A program made the translations under genes and the position numbers. The notes under the pieces were generated by a model. It was not told the origin of the DNA and made no database searches. It worked only from the letters and a program-made list of their open reading frames with translations. Below, one piece after another: positions 34,766 through 46,685 of a DNA stretch of 64,000 nt (within the stretch, counting starts at the first letter, position 1; every line of letters begins with the position of its first letter). Where the stretch lies: NCBI GenBank assembly GCA_033439685.1, contig JAUEDM010000001.1:1426001-1490000 (forward strand). Reading direction: 5' to 3'. The stretch comes from Apodospora peruviana (taxonomy: Eukaryota > Ascomycota > Sordariomycetes > Sordariales > Lasiosphaeriaceae).

Positions 34766-37204
34766 CTAACGCTTCGTCTTGGCGATAGCCTTCGCAGGTG
34801 CTTTCACCCCATTGGTCGGCTGCTTCTTACGAATACCTCCGTTGCGGGCAGGTTGGAGCGCATCCTCTTCTATCTTGGTGGCAGTCCGTTTTAGGTTCTG
34901 AGCTCGACTCCGCGAACTGCTCGCCATAAGTTGTTCGTTATACTCCTTTTTGGCTGCTTTCACGGCTTCGCGAGCGTACTTGGCGGCTTTGGCTCGGTGG
35001 TACGGAACAAGCTCGACTTCCCCTTTGTTGGCGGCGTCGGTGAGAATGCCGAGGATTCGCTCTTGCTCCTTCTCATCATTGCGGTCGCGGCTTCCTGACA
35101 GCCGGTTCCGCAAGCCCCGAAGGCTACCGTTGTATTCTTTGTATAGATGAATGATATCTTCACGCTCCTGAGCCGTATTTGTGTATCCGTTGATGTCGCT
35201 GAGGTCAGGAGGGACTTGATTGTTAAGCTCTTTGACCTTCTTCCTCCCTTGGACAGTCTCCTCGTATGGGACGTTAGTAGGGGGTTTTGGCGTCTTGGGT
35301 TTAGCTCTAGGCTTTGTGGTCGGTTTTGCGGTGGGTTGGGTGACAAGTCTAGTGGTAGAAGATGGCCGGAGCGGCGCCCAGGCTTGTGAAGCTCGAGATG
35401 CAGCTGTTCTCTTTGTTCGACTCAGGGGATCGATAGAGTTCGGCGAGTGTTTAGTAAAAACCTCGTCATCCGAGTCAGCGCTGGTCAAGTCAATGAACCT
35501 GTCGCTTACACAGTTGTCGATCTCTGGAGCCAGCTTGGTAGGAGAAGGCCGGTTTATCTTCTTATTTGTATGTGTAGGGGTGTGCGACGAGGAGTTGGGG
35601 ATAGGACCGAGGTTGACAACAATTTCAGACCGCACACTGGCTGAACGCTGTCTTCGGAGCTCGCGCAATGGCGTATTACGCATAGTTCTGGACGGGGACG
35701 CCAAGGCGCGCTTTGATGAGGCAAATTGAGCAAAATTACCAGGCATGGAGACATTGCTGCGTGGGGAACTGAGCGCCGAGCTCACACCCGACATAGATTC
35801 TCCGTCGTCACCCACTGATGGTTGGATCGTGGACTGACGCAAAGGCGTAGAGACATCACTAATACCCTGAGAATATGTGTATCCTGGCCGTGAAGTGGAC
35901 TGGATGGTAACGCCAGGTCCGGAGATGTCGCTGGTTGGGGAGCTTAGAACCGAGCTGTTGGTCGTTGCGTAGTCTTCATTGTCGGCCCGAGGAGCTCGCA
36001 TGGTGGGTTGGCCGGGACGTGTAATAGTCATAATCTCAGCAGGAACTACACGGGCTGTCACTTTCGGGGTTGTCCGGTAGACTTGATCAAAATCCGGAGC
36101 GATCGTAGGCTCGGTGAAAGTGGGCGGGGCGAGATCTTCCATCATGGCGACACCCACGTCCCTGCCTGACATGGGGTATTCCTCGTCGTCCATAGAAGGT
36201 TGCGCGGTGAGTTCATGCAGACGATTGTTGAGTATATCTTGACGGTGCTGAACATAAAGGGCGCGGCTTCGGCTGCCATCTGTTTGGATGTGCGGAGGAC
36301 CCAGAGGCGGCGGAGGGTAGGTTGACTTTCGTGGAGTAGAATGGACCACATTCGCCATTACCGCGGCATCCACGTCCCTTCCCGACATCTGTCGCTCGTC
36401 CTCCCCATCACTATCCCGAGGAATTCGCATCGTGGATTCGCCCGGACGAGTGTTGAGATCAGGACCCAGAGGGTATGTCTGCTCTCGTGAAGCAGGGTGC
36501 GCATCATCCTCCATTGTGTCGATACGAACGTCCCTTCCAAGTTTAGATTGATCGTCCTCGTTGTCCGCCCCTTCAGGGGTGGGAATGGTAGATCGGCTGG
36601 GACGTATGGTAAGGATATCATCAGAATCTGGAGGGTATGATTGCTCTAGCAAAGTAGGTTGAACGATCTCACGACCCAACCTGACGGCATCCATGCTCGA
36701 GTTGTTGCTAACCGAGTCGTTGTTATTCGTGCCGCTGTTATCCGAGTCGTTGTTTCCCGACACAGATACCTCATCGTTATGAGAAGGTTGCACTATGAAA
36801 CGTTGCGACGTGTATTGTTGTGACTGCATGCTGCGGGGTTCATCAAACCGTCGAGCAGATGTGTGCTCTGTTGAAGCAAACTGGACGTCATCAGGATCGT
36901 GAGTAACGGTGTCCTCTGTCGGCCGGGGTTGCTCGATATCAGAACCCAATACGGAGGCATCTATGTCGCCTTGTGATGAGCTTGGCACCGAGTTGATGCT
37001 CATCAATGATTCCTCGTCGTCGTCGCGGGCCACTCGCAGGGTGGATCGGCGCGGAATCATTCGCGTGATACGATCCTGCTCCTCCTCGAATAGATGAGAT
37101 GCGCGTGAACGCGTATTCTGTCCGGCGGTTCGAGTCGGTGGTCGACCCGCGCTGCTGCGAGGAGCAGAGCTCTGGGACGCGACCCACTCGGCCGTGTTTC
37201 TCAT
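34766..37204 (-). CDS. Repeat-rich protein with C-terminal DNAJC9-type helix-turn-helix
   Basis: Single frame of 812 codons from MRNTAEWVASQSS. Residues ~40-460 are acidic, Ser/Pro/Thr-rich and built of degenerate tandem units of ~55-65 residues (recurring motif: [S/L]GRD[V/I]...M......P...E.TYPP..PD...RP..ST...P..DNED). Residues ~680-757 (EREDIIHLYKEYNGSLRGLRNRL...ERILGILTDAANKGEVE...YHRAKAAKYAREAVKAAKKE, quoted in pieces) match the helical domain that follows the J domain in DNAJC9-like co-chaperones, but no J domain (HPD motif) is present. The C-terminus is Lys-rich, a probable nuclear signal. DNAJC9 is a histone H3-H4 chaperone; a chromatin role here is inference. Confidence 0.7.
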   Translation of the reverse strand: MRNTAEWVASQSSAPRSSAGRPPTRTAGQNTRSRASHLFEEEQDRITRMIPRRSTLRVARDDDEESLMSINSVPSSSQGDIDASVLGSDIEQPRPTEDTVTHDPDDVQFASTEHTSARRFDEPRSMQSQQYTSQRFIVQPSHNDEVSVSGNNDSDNSGTNNNDSVSNNSSMDAVRLGREIVQPTLLEQSYPPDSDDILTIRPSRSTIPTPEGADNEDDQSKLGRDVRIDTMEDDAHPASREQTYPLGPDLNTRPGESTMRIPRDSDGEDERQMSGRDVDAAVMANVVHSTPRKSTYPPPPLGPPHIQTDGSRSRALYVQHRQDILNNRLHELTAQPSMDDEEYPMSGRDVGVAMMEDLAPPTFTEPTIAPDFDQVYRTTPKVTARVVPAEIMTITRPGQPTMRAPRADNEDYATTNSSVLSSPTSDISGPGVTIQSTSRPGYTYSQGISDVSTPLRQSTIQPSVGDDGESMSGVSSALSSPRSNVSMPGNFAQFASSKRALASPSRTMRNTPLRELRRQRSASVRSEIVVNLGPIPNSSSHTPTHTNKKINRPSPTKLAPEIDNCVSDRFIDLTSADSDDEVFTKHSPNSIDPLSRTKRTAASRASQAWAPLRPSSTTRLVTQPTAKPTTKPRAKPKTPKPPTNVPYEETVQGRKKVKELNNQVPPDLSDINGYTNTAQEREDIIHLYKEYNGSLRGLRNRLSGSRDRNDEKEQERILGILTDAANKGEVELVPYHRAKAAKYAREAVKAAKKEYNEQLMASSSRSRAQNLKRTATKIEEDALQPARNGGIRKKQPTNGVKAPAKAIAKTKR

Positions 37205-39630
37205 TTTGGTGGCGCGGCTGCTTTTCGCCGGCCCTCGGGGAAAAAGCTTTTGAAAGTCAGTATTTTGTGTTTTAGTTCATATGATACGTGAGGCGTCCGA
37301 AACCTGCCTCACCTTCTCGTAGCAATTCCAGTGCTTTTGTGTGATGAACACCACGTCTGCAGCTCGAGCCGCGACAGTGAAAAGCTGAGCCTCCGCCTGT
37401 CTACTCCACAATATTTCGCGAGTTAGCGTCAGGGAAAGGGAAGGTCACGTTGTGGATGACTTCGGTTTTTCTTCCAGGAAGTGTTGGTCGGGTGGTTGGA
37501 GGGGAAAGGCGGGAGCCGCGGGACCGATCGCTCCGCACAAAATTGTCGGTGGTTTTGGTGTTGGGGGAAGGTGCCGCTTATCCAAATCGACCTTTAAGAG
37601 AAGAGAAGACAAGGCTAAGGGGGAATAGCGGCTATGCGAGAGCCTCACTATTGGATGATACGCAGTGGTAGTTGAGAGGCGCAGGCAGAACATGGGAATA
37701 GATTTGGGGCGTCAACGCCTAGGTGAAGGAAACGTGGAAGACGGAAGGCAATAGACAGGAGGTTGACCACGATCCCAGGAGGCTGCACTCGAGATGGAAG
37801 ACGCGGTATAATCAAGATCAGAACGGAACCCCGCTAGGGCTCAGGCAGGTGAAGTACTCTGGCTGTGGTCGTGATTGCCGTAAGGTACGGAATATACGGT
37901 CACCTGTCTGGCCGATGAGTGGAGTCGGATTTGCGTTCAGAAAATTGCCTCCTGATTTTGAGGCACGTGCGGCCAACGCAAGCTAAGCTCGACGGTGGAG
38001 ACCGGTGGGAGGAAAGGGCGACCTTCGATGTACAGATATTTCCTCGCCGCTGCGTCACTTCTCCGCTCCCTTCGCGGACTGCCCATGCCTGAAATTGATG
38101 AAACAGAAGGTGCTCAGTCGCTTTTGTTGCTTTGTTGCACGTTTTTGCACTTCAGCGTTTCTAGGGCCTGTGCGGTAATGTCTAGGCGCAGTGGTCCATG
38201 CAGTTGGCGCTATGGTTCGCGGGGCTGCCCATCAAACGGATCAACAACTGGCCACGCCAAGCAAACAATAGGCCTTTGTTGATTCGTTTCTGATGCTGCA
38301 GTTTTGCTTGTAAGAGGTTGAGGTGCGAACTAATCTGCAAACCTCTGCTCATGATTGAAAGCAATAAAAGAAAATAATCATTTCGCTGGCAAACCTGCAG
38401 GGCAGTTTCCCCTCCCAAACTCCCAAAGCCAAGCCTCAAGGTCCACGTAGCCTCATGTAGACCCACTTCCCGCCCCAAACAGCCACAACCCGAAATGTTC
38501 TGAGATGCATCGTTCTACAACGAGTCTGGACTTTGAGCCTTCGTGTTCATCTTCATTTTAGGAGCTCGTAAACGATCTGTGGATATGTAGTGATATGGTA
38601 GGGGTCATGATGAGCTGCACAGCCTGGTGTGAAGATCAGACGGTGTAGCCGGAACCAGCCACCAGTAACAGCCTTGTTAGTGGAAAGCGACCTTTCCTTC
38701 CGCGAAACAGGACCACGCCGTTGTCCAGGTAAAGTACTCTCTGACGGGATACAGTGATACGTCCGAGATCCCGTTTATATAGAGGTAATTGAGAGAACAA
38801 CCTCGGCCCATTGGACCCAAAGTTCATAGTAATTTCGGCGTTCCCTTCGCCCGTGGCTCCATCGCGATTGGCCATTGCCTCCCTGATCTGGTCATGCGTG
38901 CGTGTTTATTACGCCTTTCTTGCATTCATCATAAATAGCAATAACATTTCTCTGCGCTGATTCTCAGCCTCTCCCCGACATGCAGCAATTTTACCACGTT
39001 AAAAGGTTTATAGCCTATTTTCTCTCTTGCACTGGCGATGTGCCGTGGATGACGGTCAGTTTCACCTTCCTGGACCACTACATGTACCTGTCAGACAGCA
39101 CTCCTTTCTTCAATGAGCCTCTGTGCAATATCGACGTGTGGCTGAACACGGCGATGTCAATTCCGGGAAGCAAGGAGTCAACGCCAGGAGCCCTTCACCG
39201 CCCATGCCCATCAAGCAAGAAGGATAAGCTCATAACCAATATCGTTGTACCCAGAATTCGTGCCCGTAGGTAGGTACAGCTCCAGAGCCGAGGTCACCGA
39301 GCAGGACTGAAGGAGTATAAAGCCCGACCAGGTATCGTGCACAGTGGAACATGAGCCCAGTTCTTAGCTCCGTCATGTCGAGAAACGACGGACAGCAGAA
39401 TGGGCTATGGTCCCGAAACGGACCGAGAAACATATTAAGATTCACTGAACGAGAGACAAGAAGAATAACAAGGAAGTGCTCCAGGAGCACTCATAGTCAC
39501 GGAGGGAAGCTTGGAAACCTCAATCCAGATCGTGACAGGACTCAAGAGAGGAAGAGAAGTGACGGTAGATATGAGGAACACCAAGGGGAGAACGACGAAC
39601 TCACGTGAGATATGATCGAAGTGAATCATG
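37205..39630. other. Intergenic region
   Basis: Promoter of the 34766-37204 gene and an otherwise gene-poor stretch. Minus 38636-38875 (79 codons) and plus 38980-39273 (97 codons) are open frames with start codons but no motif; I do not call them. The far end is the 3' flank of the duplicated membrane-protein gene. Confidence 0.4.
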
Positions 39631-39839
39631 TCAAACAACATAGCGGAAAGGAACAGCAGTGCCACTAAGCACAAGGCAGGGTGTAACACCGAGAAAAGAA
39701 CCAATCATGATCACAATACGAAACGAAATACAATACAAACAAGAAGAAATACCCCCCAAGCAAGCAAGAACATGTAAATGCAGGACTGTGCCAACAAGCG
39801 ACAGAGAAAAAAGACAAAAAAGGGAAAAGATAAGAAAGG

Positions 39840-39963
39840 GAAAGAGAAGAAAGAGAAAGATAATGAAATGAAAGATGAGGAAAGGAAAGGAAAGGGGAGA
39901 GAAGGAGAGCAAAAAGAAATTGAAATTGAAATTGAAATTGAAAATGAAAATGAAAATGAAAGG
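39840..39963. repeat. Purine-rich microsatellite with hexanucleotide runs
   Basis: GAAAG-rich purine strand followed by ATTGAA x4 and then AATGAA-type units. Read on the minus strand it encodes alternating Phe/Asn/Ile, producing the low-complexity tail of the 39631-41693 frame. Confidence 0.8.
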
Positions 39964-41208
39964 GAAATACAAAAGTTTACAAAAGTTTACAATGTCATCA
40001 TCATCATTATTCAACCACAATTTCACCTTCTCGAAATCCAGCGGAACGTAATTCAACTTACATATAACCTCCACCACTTCATTCTTGACCTCGACCGTGA
40101 CAGACTCGTGGATGCTGATGCTGTCATCGAACCCCGTGACGATATGTTCCTCGAAGAGTCGTGCAACCTCCTCACTGTCAAGCGTCTTTTCTGGGTCAGA
40201 CGCTCGAATGCTGTGGCTCTCGAACATCTCGAGCATATCCGTAGTCCAGACACTTTTCCATTGCTCAATATCGATCATGTCAATGTCGTCGTCTTCTTCG
40301 TCCTGCACCATGGGTGCGACCACCAGGTGTGTTGCCGTCAAGACGACAGCCGGCAGCTGGGGCTTCACAGCCTGCTCGAGCAACACAGAGGCCTGGGGCG
40401 CGGTATTGATCGGTGAGGACAGGGGAGAAACGTCAATCATTTCCACGTCTTCATCTCTCGCGACCTGCTCCAGGGGCGCGGCCACCAGGTGTGTTGTGGA
40501 GTCGACAGCCGGCCACTGGGGCTGCATGGCCTTCTCGTGCAACACAGAGGTCTGGGGCGCGGTACCGTACGGTGCGAGCAGGAGGGACGAGTCTTGTACG
40601 GGAACGGGGTTTCGGAGCAAAGCCCCGGTAACGTGCGCGAGAGTCCTCAAGCCGAGATGGCGTTGAGGGTCGTGCCCGTAGGGCATTTGCCGCATATCCA
40701 ACTGCGTGTGTTTATCTCGGGTTAGTGATGATTGCGAAAGAGGTGGAAATCGAAAGAAACCTTACACCTGCGGTATCCACGAGGTTTGAAAACAGGCGTT
40801 TTGCGCGTCTCTCTTGCTCGGCTCTCTGGAGGCTGTCGTCCTGCCTCTCCTGATCCGAAGGCGGTTGAGGTAGGACTGGAGTGCCTCTAGAGCTGACTCC
40901 AACTTCTGGATAGTGTCGTCATTTGCCTTTTCGGCGGAGCGAGAATCGTTGAGGCTGCGCTGAAGCCATGTCTTATGATCTTCAACTTTGGAAACTATAA
41001 TACGGTTAATTGACGGACATAATAAGGGACACAGAGAGGTGAGGAACACTCACATAGTCGAAGAAGGGCGTTTGGCTGGCGCCACTGACCACATTGATGT
41101 GTCTGCTTTATGCCGTACTGGAAGTGTGGCTTTCGAATCCGGTGCCTGAGACTGCCGTTGGACTGGCAGTCAAAGTCAATGGCTCTGAGAGACAGATTCA
41201 GACAATCA

Positions 41209-41460
41209 ATGCGGTTGCCCTGCTCTTCGATCCTAGTCCCCGATTTGATGAGAACTGAGTCTTAGTCGGAGGAATTCTCGACGACGGGATTGCCACTCAG
41301 TAGCCTTATATTGCAGGTACTCAGGATCAAGAGGATGCGGTTGCCCTGCTCCATAATCTTGGTCCCCGATTTGACGAGAACTGAGTATTGATCGAAGAAA
41401 TTCTCGACGACGGAATTGCCACTCAGCAGCCTTATATCGAAGGTACTTAAGATCAAGAGG
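41209..41460. repeat. 126-bp direct tandem duplication in coding sequence
   Basis: 41209-41334 and 41335-41460 are head-to-tail copies, both starting ATGCGGTTGCCCTGCTC. They differ at scattered sites, so the event is not brand new. The length is a multiple of three and the frame is kept, apart from the C-to-T (CAA to TAA) change in one copy. Confidence 0.85.
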
Positions 41461-41693
41461 AAACAGAAGCCGGCGACCAAATAGACGCAAAGGAATGGGG
41501 TGTGTCCAGCCCAGGCGAAGAAGAAATGAGTCGGAACGGTGAGGAAGCGAAGAAGACGAACCGTGAATCGGGCCACCATGATTACTTCACAAGTGTAGAA
41601 ACCCCCGACGAAGAGCACAAGGCAGATCAGAATGGTCGCGAGGAAGTCGTAGTCAAACATGGTAAACATGATGACTGGTGCGGGAATGCTCAA

Positions 41694-43308
41694 AATACGA
41701 TGATCGTATGCGTAAACGTAAAACGTGGCAAGTAAACAGGGTATCGTGAGCGGGCAGAAATGAATCTGGGGAAGGAAAGGGAAAGGAATTCTTTTGGAGG
41801 AGCAACACCACTGGCTATTTATTATGGCTGCGAGGCAGCGACGGCAGCAAGGTGTGGAGTCCCGACTGTCTGCTCAAGCCTCACAGTGTATCATGCGGCG
41901 CCGTTGAGGTCGGTTCGCACGCCGTGAATCCGCTGCACACTATCGAATGGGTGTGCAGCGGATACTCCCCGTCGGCGCCCGGCCTCGAGTCACAGTGCCA
42001 AACCACCATGCCAAGACATCAACAACCCCAAAGCACGGTGCCAGAACCAAATGGAAGCAGCAACGCAACGAGGACAAACTCCACCTTTTGCTCGGTGTCA
42101 GGGGCAACCAAACAACGGCGACGGCGAGCACTGGCAGCAAGCTCGCTGCCAGCTGGCTTGATAGCCCGAACGCGCGAAGTGAGGCTGGCGAGCGAACACA
42201 TTTGAATTTCGCCAGGTAGAGCACCTCGGCGAGCTACAGTCGCCGTGCCATGCCACGGGGAGTAGACTAAAGACATATTGGTACATAAATGTAGTCAAGA
42301 CAGATCTGAGAAGATCTGGGTACATACAACCTTGGCCAGCACTGATGTGTCAGCATGCACGACTCGGAATCCAGCACCGATGAAGTTGCGTCCGTATTTG
42401 CGGCGGCCAGTGCCGGTGCCATTCAAGGTCACCTGCCACAGATTAATGGTCAATTACTGTACTGCGTGAGTCCGCAGGCAACAAATGATGGCCCGTCAGC
42501 ACATTGACCACCTTAACATCGTCGAGACAGTCTCTACAAGCGTCGAGACTGTGTATCTTATGATTGAATGCAGCAGCACAAGCTTATACATTGCTGGGGA
42601 GCCGATAGCATCTTCACATGGCCGTGAACAACACCACACGAGTTTGTGAACTGCCTAGCTCGATTCATTGATTGGCGACTTGAAGGACTCGGAACCAGAG
42701 TCCCTTTCCACAGCGTAGATAAGTCTATGAGAAGGATATTAAAATTGACATTTACAGGTAACGTCAAGTTTATATTTTGCTGAACTTCCAAGTAATACAA
42801 CTTGACAAGATTTCTACGTCGTTCCTGTTACGCAGGGTATCATACATCCATACCACGAGATATTAGTCTTTGATGATATTCTGTGGTGAAACCTCGTAAA
42901 CACCACAGGCAGCAACCTGGAGACTCATTGCAAATATAGACTCTCATGGCAGCTCGGAAGGGTTGACGTTCAAACCAAGCTTTGGATGTTTGGCGCCATG
43001 CAACGTCTACCTGAAAGCGGTGAAGAGGCGGCGGAGAGGGCTTTTGCCTTGAACCACATTTGGAACATCAAGGGTCGAATTGGCCAATCAGCGACCTACA
43101 ATCCCCACCACTTGCGCAATGGACCGAAGGGCCCAGATCCCACACGACACATGGACTCCCCGCATTTTTCAACCTCCGCTTCTCGCTTCAAGTTTTGCGG
43201 GCACGGTGGGGCCTTCTCGGCAATCGCAAGCCGCTTCAAATTCAACCCGATCAGCTGCAAAGTCTTGAAACTTACGACGCCATCACCAATCCGAAATCTA
43301 TTAATCAG
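41694..43308. other. Intergenic region between divergent genes
   Basis: Shared promoter region of the duplicated membrane-protein gene and the transcription factor. Frames at 41852-42276 on both strands overlap each other and carry no motif. The frame of the transcription factor is open upstream to 43060; this is treated as leader. Confidence 0.45.
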
Positions 43309-46081
43309 ATGTCCTCAGCGTCCGACGTTCCAGGTCTTCACCGGTGTCCCGTGTGCTTCAAAACATACAAGCGACGGGAGCACCTACAGCGACATCGCAC
43401 AGTTCATAGCTCTGAACGTCCTCACCGCTGCATTCTCTGCAACGCTTCCTTTCAGCGGTCCGATGTCCTGAAGCGCCATCTCCAGACCTGTGATGGAGCT
43501 CCAACCGCCTCTGGCCGTCGTCGCGCTTGTGACCGCTGCGTCAGGCAGAAGAAAGCTTGCAGTTCGTCAAACCCTTGCGAGAACTGCGCTCGGCGAGGGG
43601 TTGAATGTCAATACTCGAATATTTCTCTACCCAACCCAGTCACGTCAGCCTTGATCGCTGCAACCGGTTTCGGCGAGGCTCCTGGTACTTTTGATCACGG
43701 ATCCAACGTTGGTCAGGATCACCACGACGGTGCGGGATCCACTTTCAACGCCGAGGATGTACATTTCGACGACCTGGACGCCCTGATCCACGACGCCATA
43801 TCCGGCTTCCCATTGTTGGTTGACAGCCACATGCAGGATGTCCCAGAAGACTGGCTAGGCATTCATTTTCCGGCTACTCAACGCCCTGACGAGCCAGCTA
43901 GGCCGGAACGCAGCAGCTCATCTCTTTCCGACTATCACAATTATTTCTTCCATTTTCTGTACGATTTCACCAGTCGGAGTGGACTAGTCTCGTCGTTTGA
44001 CTGCGCTACCCTCTCCCAAAGAGAACAAATAATATCATATTCCCAGCGTTCATATCTGGAGCAACAGCTCGAGCTTCCCATCACCGGCTCCGACTTTTTC
44101 AACCCGGCCGAGGAACATATTCCTCTTCCAACACCCAACATCGCGATCGCCGATGGCAGTGTCTCCTGGCCGTCTTGGCTTCATAACCCAATAGTGGTCA
44201 AGCTCCAGCAGATTGTGTTGTTGGTGAAGGAGGTGGTAACAGTGAAACCTAACAACAGCACTGTCACGTTGACATGGTCTCCAACCCTCGAACAGCGTTG
44301 CCTCGAGTTCTTCTCCCCATCTCGGTTCTCCCGATTCATCGATCTCTACTGGAGTGTTTGGCATCCAAACGTTAGTATAGTTCACCGACCTAGTTTTGAC
44401 CCTACAAGTTCGAAGGCCATTTTACTTGCCGCCATGGCACTGATTGGTGAGTGTTCACACGTTAGGGGTCTTGGGACGTTTCTAATTACCAAGCATAGGC
44501 GCATGTGTATCGCCAGATCCGATCGACAACGAGGACGCAAGAATGTGGTTCAACTGCGTGGAAGAGATGGTGTTTACCGATGATGACTTCTGCAGCGATA
44601 CGGAGCCAGGTTCCCCAACAACCGAGGTATCCCCTCCAGCCAGTGTGCTGGCAAGCCGGCGAAAGCTCCAAGCTCTGCAGGCCTCATACATTGTATGCCT
44701 CTACCAAAACTGGGAGGGAAATGACACCAGTAAACGGAGAATTCGTCGCCATAGGTTCAGCACAGTTGTATCAGTAAGTTGCCCTTGTCGTCCTCGAATA
44801 AGGTATGGGCAAGTTTTAAACAAGAGGTGGTCTCGAGGGACTGCAGGAAACGTCTTGCTAAACTGTAAGTACTCCTTTACCGGGATTTGGAAACCTTAGT
44901 ATAAGTACCTTCCAAAGCCCTATTTGAATAAGAAAAGACGTACTGTTAAATTACTGTTAAACTAAACAAACGGCTCTTTCTTGTTCAAATAGGGCCTTGG
45001 AACGTACTTGCAATAAGGTTTCCAGATCCCGGTAAAGGGGTACCTACAGTCTGGCAAGACGTTTCCTACAGTCCCTCGGTACCACCTCTTAAACATGATC
45101 TGATTTCTGACTGCCACCCAGGTTGCCAGAGACATGGGCATTTCCACTGCTCGCCATCTAGACTACAGCACGCAAAACAAACATGATTTCAACTGGCTAG
45201 AATACATTGTCAGAGAAGAACTCATCCGGTGAGCACATTGACCTCCCCTTGCTGTGCAGCCGGAAAGTGCTAAGACGATAGCGCAAGGACCTTTCTCTGG
45301 ATCTTTCTTCTCGACACTGCCTTTGTCATCTTTAATAACATTCCTCATCGTATGGTTATCAAAGAGATGCGGATGCACATGGCTAGCCCTGAAGCCTGTT
45401 TCCAGGCTCAGACTGCAGAAGAGTGCATATCCCAAATTCACCGGTGGATGGCCCCGTCAAGCCCGTTCGGAAGCCTCCTACTTCGGGAAGCACTTGAGAA
45501 TGTCTGTACAGACAGTCTCTCCCCAGAAATGCAACAAGTGCTCTCTCAATTGGGCCCACTCAACCTGTTTGCAATCGTTTCTGGTCAGTTCGCTGAATGA
45601 TCACAACTTCTAAGCCAAATGCTAACGTCATCGACCGATAGCATTTCACTACATGATCTTCCAACATCAAAACCTGTTTGGTGTTGAAGGTCAGTTGGTC
45701 CCAATACGCAATGGCCTTCGCAATTGGATAGCCATCTGGGAGATGTACTATGACACATGGTCCTCCTCTCCACCCCACGGCATGGTACGAGAAGACTCTC
45801 TTGCCCCCGAAACTATGTGGAAGAGAGGTGGCTTTATTCGCTACTCTCCCGAGTATTGGCTTCTTGGCAGCCTGCTCACGGATCGCATTTCTTCAGCAAC
45901 ATCAAAGGCCCAGCAGTCACACAACAAGGGAAAATCTCCCCAGAACTCACAAGGACAATCGTCCTTGAGCTCTCTGACGAAATCCATCACAGTTGATCCA
46001 ATCCTGGACAAGTATGATCAAACAAGTATGAGGCAGGTCAACGATTTGATAACTGAGTTCCAGAAGTTCCAAGTCGACTAA
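43309..46081 (+). CDS. C2H2 + Zn2Cys6 fungal transcription factor
   Basis: Exons 43309-44446, 44499-44773, 45122-45228, 45288-45583 and 45642-46081, about 751 aa, all phases consistent. Residues ~12-61 hold two zinc fingers (CPVCFKTYKRREHLQRHRTVH and a C2HC-like CILCNASFQRSDVLKRHLQTC). Residues ~75-101 hold a Zn2Cys6 cluster (CDRCVRQKKACSSSNPCENC..GVEC). From ~330 on comes the fungal-specific TF domain (LEQRCLEFFSPSRFSRFIDLYWSVWHPNVSIVHRPSFD...KAILLAAMALIGAC). The dual DNA-binding layout is typical of a filamentous-ascomycete regulator class. Intron 3 is 348 bp because it contains a ~280-bp hairpin element; without it the intron would be about 67 bp. It lies 600 bp upstream of a P450 gene, both on the plus strand. 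The start could be as far up as 43060. Confidence 0.85.
44815..45095. mobile_element. Long-hairpin (foldback/MITE-like) element inside an intron
   Basis: Two arms of about 118 bp (44815-44936 and 44975-45095) are imperfect reverse complements, sharing blocks such as GGAAACGTCTTGC, CTTTACCGGGAT and CCCTATTTGAA. The ~38-bp loop contains two copies of TACTGTTAAA-like sequence. There is no coding capacity. The whole element sits between the GTAAGTT donor (44774) and the CACCCAG acceptor (45121) of transcription factor intron 3, leaving both intact. Confidence 0.8.
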
Positions 46082-46685
46082 GGATTGGCGACCTTGGCTT
46101 TATACTGGAACGGGGGCCCGATTGGGAGTCATGCTCAAGGTCAAAACCCGGGGATAAGATATTCGGCCCCAGAGAGTTTGATTTGATCTTCCAAGTAACC
46201 AAGGATTGCCGAACACCTACTTCCCAATTTATCCACCTGCAGGTGAATCTATTGGCGCTGTTTTGCTCAAACCGAAGCAAAACTCATCAGCTGGAGTCTC
46301 CGTACCCCAACACTTCCCACATCCCTCCGCAAGGCCGGCCCCCAAGCTTTAATACCCCGGCGATCCACGTGCGCATCCCACCTCCGTGCCGCTGGCTTCT
46401 GAGGGGCTCCCGCATTCCCCGACCCGGATATCCCTGTCAGCCGGTGCGGAATCCCACAACGCCTCCGATCGCCAAGCCGCACAAGGGGTTCGCCGGGTCT
46501 GACCATCAGCAATAATGACGACAAGTGCCGGTTTTGACAGGTTGATGGCAGAAGGGGATTTTCCTACATGAAGGAGGAGTTCGTCCCAAGATCCTGCATC
46601 TTTTTTTCGCAGCAAACCTTTCATCATACGACTATCTTTCGATCCTTTCTCGGTGTCTGGTCTGAACAGACACGTTCGTCGTACC
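46082..46685. other. Intergenic region
   Basis: 3' flank of the transcription factor and promoter of the P450. Short frames only; no TATA box seen. Confidence 0.5.

Larger units (their letters stand above)
39631..41693 (-). pseudogene. Two-TM protein gene with tandem duplication and premature stop
   Basis: Exons 41693-41054, 40994-40768 and 40701-39631 join in phase with good splice sites. The N-terminus has two hydrophobic segments (FLATILICLVLFVGGFY; FLCVYLVAGFCFLLILS). A 126-bp unit is duplicated head-to-tail (41335-41460 and 41209-41334), giving two 42-residue copies of LLILST..IRLLSGN..VVEN. In the second copy a CAA is TAA, stopping the frame at 41262. Downstream the frame continues coding-like through both introns: a coiled-coil-like segment (ALEALQSYLNRL), then a second duplication of ~52 residues (..TAPQ.SVL.E.A..PQ.PAV..). 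The last part is a Phe-rich tail translated from a purine/pyrimidine repeat. It may be a pseudogene, or a short truncated protein ending at 41262. No family recognised. Confidence 0.55.

Noticed and set aside
43060..43308. Upstream extension of the transcription factor
   Set aside because: No zinc-finger or family similarity; the first finger starts right after the ATG at 43309. Not fully excluded.
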